Notes under the pieces: generated by a model | Told to the model about the DNA's origin: nothing | What the model saw: the letters and a program-made list of their open reading frames with translations, nothing else | The model's database searches: none | Origin: Leptobrachium leishanense | Lineage: Eukaryota; Chordata; Amphibia; Anura; Megophryidae | Length of the DNA stretch: 64,000 nucleotides | Assembly (NCBI GenBank): GCA_009667805.1 | Contig: CM019063.1 | Coordinates: 53,242,881 to 53,306,880 of the forward strand | Direction: 5' to 3' | Shown: piece after piece, positions 56,641 to 64,000 of the stretch | Layout of the letters: every line of letters starts with the position of its first letter | Numbering within the stretch: position 1 is the stretch's first letter | Translations under genes and position numbers: made by a program

Positions 56641-56764
56641 ATTAACCCCTTTTTCTGTTGAAGACTTTACGAAATTCACGAGTTGAGGACCATTACCCAA
56701 AATTATCATATTTAACCCCTTCACTACCATGTGCATTTTGCAGAAATTTCCGTTAATTGTGAAG

Positions 56765-57135
56765 TGGTAATAGTCCCGAGGGAGGCCAGCTAGAAGATTA
56801 TTACAAGTCGGGAGATTACAAGGGCATGGATGAGTTGGTTTGTGGTGTCAGCGGTAAGAAATGGCCAAATTCTGGAAATATTATGTAATTTGTAGCGGCA
56901 GGAGGAGGAAAGAGACTGAATGTGGGGGATAAAGGAAAGAGCAGAGTCAAGTGTAACTCCGAGACAGCGAACCTGGCTTGATGGGGAGAGAGTGATACCA
57001 TTGACCATGATAGAGAAGTCAGGAGGTGGCGAGGCATTAGTGGGAGGAATCAGTAATGTCAGTTTTGGACATGTTAATCTTTAGGTGGTGAGAGGCTATC
57101 CAGGAGGAAATGCCAGATAAACAGTCACTGACATG
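56765..57135 (-). pseudogene. L2 LINE ORF2 fragment
   Basis: Minus-strand fragment of the L2 RT C-terminal half: [60 protein letters not shown], nearly identical to 61100-61400. It starts and ends abruptly; catalytic residues are absent. Confidence 0.9.
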
Positions 57136-57138
57136 ATT

Positions 57139-57410
57139 TCTTTCACAGGGTAAACGCAAGAACATCGGTCAAACTCTGGTCACATTCTAGACATAACTTG
57201 CCTGTGAAGCAAACATTATCTATGAAGACAGAGTCTGCTGGGTTATCCCTTGCCCGCATTTTAACTCCACTAACATGGCCCATAGTCTCTGGGTAGGAGA
57301 CTGGCATCCACACTTTCACATGGCACACAAAGTCTGTATGTACGTGGGCAAGGCTGCAATTAACGGTGCTCAGCAATGTGTTAGGACACATAATGGTTGA
57401 GTCTTCTGAA
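57139..57410 (-). CDS. unidentified open frame of 82 codons
   Basis: Reverse frame from about 57391 to 57143 with words VKVWMPVSYPETMGHVSG and DNPADSVFIDNVCFTGKLC. Composition resembles a real protein more than most chance frames here, but I recognise no family. It adjoins the L2 fragment at a clear break. It could be a fragment of an unrecognised mobile element or chance. Confidence 0.25.
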
Positions 57411-57441
57411 TGATGAATAGGACTTTTGTCATAATTATTAA

Positions 57442-58618
57442 CCCCTTAGTGACCGGGCGGCTTTACACAAATCCGTCCTTTAGTGACCGCTGCTGTTTTT
57501 CCGTTTCTGCACTGTTCATGTTTAGGTCAAAATTTCCTCTTACTCGTTTATGCAACCCACACATATTATACACCGTTTTTCCCGCCATTAAATGGACTTT
57601 CTAAAAATACCATTATTTCCATCATATCCAATAATTTACTATAAAATAAAATATGAACTATGGTGAAAAAATGGTAAACACACACTTTTTCGTAATTTAA
57701 TCCCCAAAATCTACAACCACCAAAAAAGACCCCGGCTAAATAGTTTCAGAATTTTGTCCCGAGAACAGAAATACACAATTTTTACATGTTTTTGCTTTTT
57801 AACTCCCTCATTGCTGAGCCAGTTCACCTATGTGCGTTGAGCTCATTCTGACTGTTTTATGCTCATTATTTTTACATGACAGCCTAGGTACTATTTAACT
57901 AAACCCCCCCAGACAATTTTTTTTTTAAGAAAAAAAAAAAAAATTTTAATTTTTTTTTTTAAAAAAAAAATATTTTATTTTTGTTAGCTTTTTTTTTACA
58001 TGTTTGGTATCATTGTAAAGGCCATGATCAGGACCCTCTAGCTGCCACAGATCGGGAGATAACAGGTTTCAAACGATCCCCCTATCTCCCCTTGGCAGCT
58101 AGGGGGGTTAACTGTCCCACTGACATCCCCATACATATGGTGGGGATGTCAGTGGGTGGGGGGTGACCTGGAGGCTAGGCTGACATCCATGATGTCAGCC
58201 CCTTCCAGGTTTGAATCATGATTTGCGCCAAATCGTGATCCGGCAGCGAAATTGTTAGTGCTGCACACCGCTGAAAAGGGGAGACTCTCCCCCTTCCAGT
58301 GGTGCAACTTGCAGCACTCTAGCATCAATGGTTGGGGAGATAGAGGGCTCCGAAGGAGCCCCCTCCCCTACATTGATTTCTATGGGGGCGCCTGCCGATG
58401 ACGTCACCAAGCAGCGTGGTGACATCATCGAGCTCGCCGGTCCATCTAAATCACAGGAGCAGGCTTCCTACCTGCCAGAACTATGAGGGATCCAGCGAGG
58501 GAGGTAAGTATCGGGCAGGGAGGGAGGTTAGGAGCCGCTGACGTACTATGTACCTCCGCGGGTCTAAGGAAGACCCGTGGGCAGGACGTACATAGTACGT
58601 CAGCGGTCATTAAGGGGG
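57442..58618. mobile_element. TTAA-target element, 1.18 kb
   Basis: TTAA flanks both ends (57438-57441, 58619-58622). The left end is CCCCTTAGTGACCGGGCGG and the right end, reversed, CCCCCTTAATGACCGCTGACG. Interior as at 50605: CCGTTTTTCCCGCCATTAAA, the foldback around ATTGTAAAGGCC, GACATCCATGATGTCAGC, GTACTATGTAC. No transposase. Confidence 0.85.
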
Positions 58619-58716
58619 TTAATTGTAGTAATGCAATGCAATTTCTCGTCCGAGCTTATTTTTACAATATTTTGCTCATCACGTCTAAACACTATTTCAA
58701 GTCATGTTTCCCCCCC

Positions 58717-59030
58717 TTCTCTCCAGTTCCTAAAGAAGTCTCTGAAAACACATTACTTTAGAGAAGTCTATCGGCTCACTCTATATCCCCCACTGTCATG
58801 TCTTGCTCCATCTTCCCACGCAGCCCACATGCACCCCACTACTTCACGTACCCTGCTATTCACCCTCACCTAGTGTGTCACCCCTCTCCTCTTAGATTGT
58901 AAGATCTCGAGCAGGGTCCTCGCTCCTATTGTTCTGTGTGTTTAACTTGTATGTTTATTTGATGTCCTGTCTACCCATTGTACAGTGCTACGGAACATGT
59001 TGGCACTTTATAAATACTTGTAACTGTTTT
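58717..59030 (+). mobile_element. L2 LINE 3' end
   Basis: Codes for FLKKSLKTHYFREVYRLTLY, the L2 C-terminus, then the 3'UTR with TTAGATTGTAAGATCTCGAG, CAGGGTCC and the tail CATTGTACAGTGCTACGG / CTTTATAAATACTTGTAACT. 5'-truncated copy in opposite orientation to the large L2. Confidence 0.87.
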
Positions 59031-59194
59031 ATAGCAGAACCCACACAAATCATATTTTATCAATTGTAATAATGGAATGTAATTTCACATTCGAGCTTAT
59101 TTTGACCATTTTTGCTCATCATGTTTAACCCCATACATGACGTGCATAGTATGTCCTGGGAAATATTCCCCTTAAGGACCAAGGACATGCTATG

Positions 59195-59770
59195 TAGGGA
59201 TGAGCTGTTCGGTTCGATCGGTTTGGAGTTCGATTCGAACATTGGCTGTTGAAAGTTCGCGAACTTCGTTTTTTTTTTAAAAAAGTATAAAAAATGCTTA
59301 AAAATACAAAAAAAAAGAGAAATAAAGAGACTCTTTACTGCAGAATATTATAAGCAACGGTTTATTAAATATTGAATTAAAAACTGAATATTTTTAACAT
59401 TGAAGCCTATGGGATAAAATATTCTTGTTACTAAAACATCAGGCAGACACGGCCCTCTAGTCAGGCACTGTAGAGGGCAGCCTTCCGGGGCCTCCCAAGG
59501 ATCCCCTTGAGGAGCATGTGGCCACCGGATGACAGAGCTGCGACTGTACGGGCTAGCCGCCCGGGTGCATGTGGCAGAGACAGGCAGCACAGGGAGGGAG
59601 CCACTGCACCTGCGGCCATGGCAGACCCACCTCCCCACAACCAGGATCCAGGGAGCCCCCACTGACCACCAGGCTAAGGTAAGGCGACACATTTCTAAAA
59701 AAAATAAAATCTGAGGACATTTTTAAATGTCCCCGGGAACATAAAATAAAACTTTTTTTTCTTTCTCTAC
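59195..59770. mobile_element. TAGGGATG/GTTCGG-type element, copy 2
   Basis: Starts TAGGGATGAGCTGTTCGG, then the F1-type core in forward sense (59327-59415; TAAAGAGACTCTTTACTGCA), then the GC-rich block (GCACTGTAGAGGGCAGCC, ACCAGGATCCAGGGAGCC) that occurs reversed at 32380-32640. No other end found. Confidence 0.6.
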
Positions 59771-59998
59771 ATTGCTGAATTTATTTAATTATAAATATTA
59801 GATACATTCAGCCAGGTAGAGAGGGGTGGCATGTGGGCGGCGCAGGGTCTCAGGCAGCGTTTTTTTTTTTTTTGTGTATATTTTTAGCAAATTTATAGGA
59901 GAAGGTATGGGCAGGTATGATATATATATATAGATAAGATATATATCTATATTCTTATAAATATATGTATCCAGACTTGTATTACACACACATTTTAG

Positions 59999-60140
59999 CA
60001 ACTAATTGCCCCCCCCATTTGGCTGATCCCTCCAGAAGAAATGTTGAACCCGATAGAGCAGAGAATAATATATTCTCTGCTGTGTCGGGTTCAACATTTC
60101 TTCTGGAGCGATCAGCCAAATGGAGGGGCCCATTTAGTTG
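59999..60140. repeat. 142-bp near-perfect palindrome
   Basis: Arms start CAACTAATTG and end CATTTAGTTG; the best-paired part is TTGGCTGATC...CTCCAGAAGAAATG with its inverse CATTTCTTCTGGAG, centre at about 60069 in GAATAATATATTC. Only a few mismatches in 70 pairs. It may be a snap-back MITE or a hairpin RNA source. No coding frame. Confidence 0.9.
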
Positions 60141-60709
60141 AGATTGTCCACATGCCACCCCCCCATGTGTAATATGTCTGAGGTCTGTGGGTGGGTGTAT
60201 ACATATATCTGCGTGTTGATATATTTAGTTAGTGGATTCCCGTCCAGGGCGGTGAGAAGCAAACATAATGCAGTGTAGACACGCTGCGAGGCGGAGCGGA
60301 GTGAAGTCAAGCCTGCAAAATGTTTGCTTCTCTTCGCTTCGCTATGCTGTGCGTCGCTACACGCTCAGTGTGTCTCAGCCTTTATTCCCGCATCGCTAGC
60401 TTACCGAATCAGTTTGTATACTTGTTACTGACCCTGCTTGTTCTGAAGCCCCGATCTGTTGCCGACTTTACATGCCATTTGACTATTATTTTTATTATTA
60501 TAATTATTCTTTATTTATAAAGCGCCAGCATATTCCGCAGCGCTGTACAATAAGCACAGTATAGACAGGGTTACAATACATTGAACAACATTTGACAAAC
60601 AGTACAGGAGGAGATGAGGGCCCTATTCCCATAGGAACTCACAATCTAGGAGGGTTGGGGTTGGAAACAGGAGGAGAGGACTGTAAGGTGAGAGTGATTG
60701 ATGGTTGTG

Positions 60710-62760
60710 TCAGTGAGTTGGGTGGTAGGCTTCCCTAAATAGGAATGTTTTAAGGGAGCGTTTGAAGGAAGAGAAGTTAGGGGAAAGTCTGACAGTACGA
60801 GGGAGAGCGTTCCAGAGAGTGGGGGCTGCGCGTGAGAAATCCTGCAGTTTATCATGGGAAGAGGTGATGCGGGGAGAAGCTAGGCGCAGGTCACTCTTTG
60901 ACCTTAGGGAGCGGGCTGGGGTGTATTTGGTGATTAGTGAGGACAGGTAGTGGGGCGCTGAGTTAGTGAGGGTTTTGTAGGTAAGGATAAGGATTTTGAA
61001 CTTAATTCTGCAGTGGATGGGGAGCCAGTGAAGGGACTCGCAGAGGGGAGCGGCAGAGATAGAGCGGCGGGTGAGGTGAATTAGCCTGGCGGAGGCGTTC
61101 AGGATGGATTGTAGGGGGGAGAGGCGGGACAGAGGGAGGCCAGATAAGAGATTATTGCAATAGTCGAGTTGGGAGATTACCAGGGCGTGTATGAGTTGTT
61201 TTGTGGTGACAGCGGTAAGAAATGCCCGAATTCTGGAAATATTACGCAGTTGGTATCGGCAGGAGGAGGAAAGAGACTGGATGTGGGGGATGAAGGAAAG
61301 AGCAGAGTCAAGTGTAACTCCAAGACAGCGAACTTGGTTTGATGGGGAGATGGTGATACCCTCCACCGTGATAGAGAAGTCAGGAGGTGGGGAGGCATTG
61401 GAGGGAGGAATAAGTAGGAGCTCAGTCTTTGACATGTTGATCTTTAGGTGGTGGGAGGCCATCCAGGAGGAGATGCCAGATAAACAGTCACTGACTTTTG
61501 AGAGGACAGGGAGAGAGAGATCAGGGGTAGAGAGGTAGATCTGAGTGTCATCAGCGTAGAGGTGGTAATTAAAGCCAAAGCTGTTGATGATTTTGCCCAG
61601 GGAGGAGCTGTAGATGGAAAAGAGCAGAGGACCAAGGACAGAGCCTTGAGGTACACCAACAGATAGAGGCCATGAGGAGGAGGAGTTACCAGCAAAGGAC
61701 ACACAGAAGGACCTGTTGGATAAATAGGAGTCAACCCAAGCAAGTGCAGTGTCACCGAGACCCAGAGAGTTGAGGGTCTGTAGAAGGAGGGGGTGGTCAA
61801 CAGTGTCAAAAGCAGCCGAGAGGTCAAGCAGGATGAGAATAGAATAGTGGACGTGTTTTTTAGCAGTTAGGAGGTCGTTGGTGACTTTGGTGAGGGCAGT
61901 TTCAGTTGAGTGTAGCGGACGGAAGCCAGATTGCAGGGGGTCAAGTAGGGAATTGGAGGACAGGAAGAGGGAGAGGCGGTTGAAGACTAGTTTTTCTAAG
62001 AGCTTTGATGTGAAGGGAAGCAGGGATACAGGGCGGTAGTTGGATGGAGAGTTGGGGTCTAGGGATGGTTTCTTTAGTAAAGGGGTAACTAGCGCGTGTT
62101 TGAAGGCGGATGGAAAGGAGCCAGTGGAGAGAGATAGGTTGAAGATGTGTGTGAGAGCAGGGGTGAGGGAGGAGGAGAGGGGAGGAATTAGATGTGAGGG
62201 AATGGGGTCGAGCGGGCACGTGGTGAGATGTGAGGAGGACGATAAGGAATTGACTTCCTCCTCAGTGGCTGGGAGGAAGCGGCAGAGGGTGGCAGAGGGG
62301 ACCTGTGGGAGTGGAGGTGGCAGATAACTATCTTGTGTTGGGATGATGCTTCTGATAGTTAGAGTTTTACTGAGGAAGTAGTCTGCCAGGTCTTGAGCGC
62401 TGAAGGCAGCTGAGGGGGGAGGTGCAGGTGGGTAGATGAGGGTGTTGAAGGTGGACCAGAGCTGTTTAGGGTTGGAGGACAGCGTAGATATAAGAGATGA
62501 GAAGAAGGATTGTTTGGCGAAGTGGAGGGCAGAGGTGTATGAGCGGAGAATAAACTTGAAGTGAACAAAATCAGCTTCAGAGCGGGATTTCCTCCAGGCA
62601 CGCTCTGCGGTGCGGGAGCATCTTTGCAGGTAGCGAGTCTGGAGGGTGTGCCAGGGCTGAAGCTGGCGGCGTGGGGCCTTACAGAGTCGAAGAGGAGCAA
62701 GAGTGTCTAGCGCAGAGCTAAGCGTAGTGTTGTAGTGATTAGTGGCAGCATCAGGGCAGG
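60710..62760 (-). pseudogene. L2 ORF2, reverse transcriptase part
   Basis: Open throughout from about 62760 to the stop at 60710, about 683 codons with no stop on scanning this frame. In order: [23 protein letters not shown] linker, [62 protein letters not shown], the catalytic YADD at about 61548-61559 ([11 protein letters not shown]), [25 protein letters not shown], and [14 protein letters not shown] at the end. It lacks its own start; it is the downstream part of ORF2, out of frame with the endonuclease. Confidence 0.93.
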
Positions 62761-63906
62761 TGAAGGATGAGGTATGAGGGAGGTGGTGAAGTAGGTTGGA
62801 GAATTGATGGGGTCCACAGCATGTAGATTTCTGCGAGTGTGTGTGCGGGGTGGGGGAGCAGGGTGTTTAGGAAGTCCAGATAGGTTGAAAGAGAGAAGGT
62901 GGTGGTCAGAGATGGGGAAAGGGCAACATTTGAACTCAGAAATGGAGCAGAGGTTGGAAAAGACCAGGTCAATAACGTGACCATCGAGGTGGGTAGGGAG
63001 GAGGGAGGATTGTGTGAGTACAAGGGAGGACGTGAGTGAAAGAAGTTTGGAGGCAGCAGGAGCGGAAGGATCGTCAATGGGAATGTTGAAGTCCCCGAGA
63101 ATTAGGCATGGAAGATTAGAAGACAGGAAGTGAGAAAGCCAGGTAGCAAAGTGGTCAAAGAACTGGGAGGTTGGTCCCGGTGGGCGGTAGATGACTGCCA
63201 CCCTGAGGGCCAGAGGAGAGAACAGGCGGATGCAGTGTGTCTCGAAGGAGGAGAAGGAGAGGGATGGGGGTGGAGGGAGATGCTGGTAGGTGCAGGTGGG
63301 AGAGACCAGGAGTCCGACCCCGCCACCATTTCTCTCACCCGGTCTGGGGGTATGGCTCAAGTGTAGACCGCCATGTGAGAGAGCAGCAACGGAGGCTGTG
63401 TCAGAGGGAGTTAGCCAGGTTTCAGTTAAAGCTAGGAGGTTGAAGGAGTTTGAAAGGAAGAGGTCATGGACGGCTGTGAGTTTGTTGCACACAGAGCGAG
63501 CGTTCCAGAGGGTGCAGGAGAAAGAGGACAGGCGCTGAGGGATTATGGGAATGAGGTTGCTGGGCTTGCAGGGAGGTGATTTATGTGCGATGGAGATAGG
63601 ATGAGAGGGAAGTATTGGATGTGTTGTGGGGCCAGGGTTAGGGGATATGTCACCTGAATAGAGTAACAGCAGGAGGGTGAGAAAGAGAAGGTGGGAATGG
63701 GATTTGTGGGAGTGGGAGTGATTGGCAGCACGAGAGTTAGAGGGAGACCATGTTCTGAGGAAACAAAGGAGCTCATGCGAGGCCATCATGTGGGACGAGA
63801 GGAGGGAGGGAGAGATGCAGATAGTGTAGGGGTCGGTGGTAGAGGGGCAGAAGTTCCATTTAAGGAGAAAGGTAGAAGTAAAGAGCAGAAGCGTGAGAGA
63901 AAGCAT
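62707..63906 (-). pseudogene. L2 ORF2, endonuclease part
   Basis: 399 codons from ATG at 63906 (MLSLTLLLF). After a basic N-terminus: LYSGDISPNPGPTTHP (an NPGP motif typical of this clade), NARSVCNKLTAVHDLF, LTETWL, NGGGVGLL, IYRPPGP, LGDFNIPIDDP, VIDLVFSN and ISDHHLLSFNL, all landmarks of the APE-type endonuclease that nicks the target. The frame ends at 62707; the RT follows in a different frame, so a one- or two-base indel lies near 62755. Confidence 0.93.
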
Positions 63907-64000
63907 GATATAGACGTGAGTTTACCAGAGTAAAAAGTGGGCCTTGCAGTTTTGCAGTTCCTTCCTCCAGTCCCGCAACTCTGTGTATTCCCTGCCTGTT

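Larger units (their letters stand above)
60490..64000 (-). mobile_element. L2: L2 LINE, nearly complete, open at right edge
   Basis: Minus-strand L2 with 3' end at 60490-60560 (inverse reads TTGTACAGCGCTGCGGAATA then GCGCTTTATAAATAAAG, with an ATT-rich tail). ORF2 covers 60710-63906. The 5' UTR continues to the window end. One frame change only, so a young or recently active family. Confidence 0.95.

Noticed and set aside
60762..63933. Plus-strand open frames of 60-100 codons opposite the L2
   Set aside because: Antisense shadows of the L2 ORF2, rich in Glu/Gly from the complementary codons.

Overview
This is vertebrate nuclear DNA, most probably from an anuran amphibian. The evidence is the mix of repeat families: L1 with an ORF1, CR1, L2 and a Rex/L2-like LINE, together with Tc1, hAT, Harbinger-like and TTAA-target (piggyBac-like) elements, many snap-back MITEs, and the GGCGAAACGCGT repeat motif familiar from frog genomes. 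A caecilian or other large-genome vertebrate is not excluded. I found no convincing host exon, functional tRNA, rRNA or CpG-island promoter. The window reads as intergenic or deep intronic DNA. Every coding sequence I can support belongs to a mobile element. Layout: 1-5 kb holds hAT and L2 relics, a 31-copy 51-bp minisatellite inside a TIR element (1163-3395), a CR1 tail, an 11-copy 52-bp minisatellite and a clean hAT MITE with an 8-bp target duplication. 5.6-10.3 kb holds snap-back MITEs, one split by an unusual repeat-rich element (7385-9990) that itself carries a CR1. 10.5-17 kb holds a nearly intact 5.7-kb L1 inside a piggyBac-like element. 18-21.5 kb holds a hAT element, then a long snap-back element carrying an LTR-like insertion that is itself split by a 448-bp retroposed sequence. 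23-28.2 kb holds three adjacent copies of the main snap-back family (called F1 here), one with half of its length inverted and carrying a CR1 and a TTAA element. 29.4-32.9 kb holds a Tc1 remnant grading into a 20-bp minisatellite, then a TAGGGATG-type element with a Harbinger-like insertion. 33.2-36.4 kb holds a LINE fragment, an F1 copy with a 425-bp Harbinger-like MITE, and a TTAA element. 37.4-43.5 kb holds about 425-bp tandem/inverted repeats, a reverse copy of the repeat-rich element, and an F1 copy with a Tc1 inserted. 43.6-49.4 kb holds two LINE fragments, a second 425-bp MITE, an F1 copy, and a 1.8-kb hAT-bounded composite that includes a truncated Tc1 and CTCF-like minisatellite. 50.6-59.8 kb holds TTAA elements, a CR1 tail, a tRNA-like inverted pair and L2 fragments. 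60.5-64 kb holds an almost complete L2 on the minus strand, running off the right edge. The elements do not form a pathway. They are a nested stratigraphy in which most young insertions sit inside older ones, and target duplications or restored flanks allow the order to be read. The autonomous-type proteins seen (L1 ORF1/ORF2, L2 ORF2, CR1 RT, Tc1 transposases) all carry breaks in this window, the L1 and L2 only one each. The MITEs would have depended on transposases encoded elsewhere. The most interesting points are a roughly 100-bp core shared by MITE families with different termini, an F1 element whose half is inverted exactly between that core and its terminal repeat, a minisatellite that seems to have grown from a Tc1 end, tandem CTCF-like motifs, a tRNA-like inverted pair, a 142-bp hairpin, and the L1 whose ORF2 is broken by one extra T.
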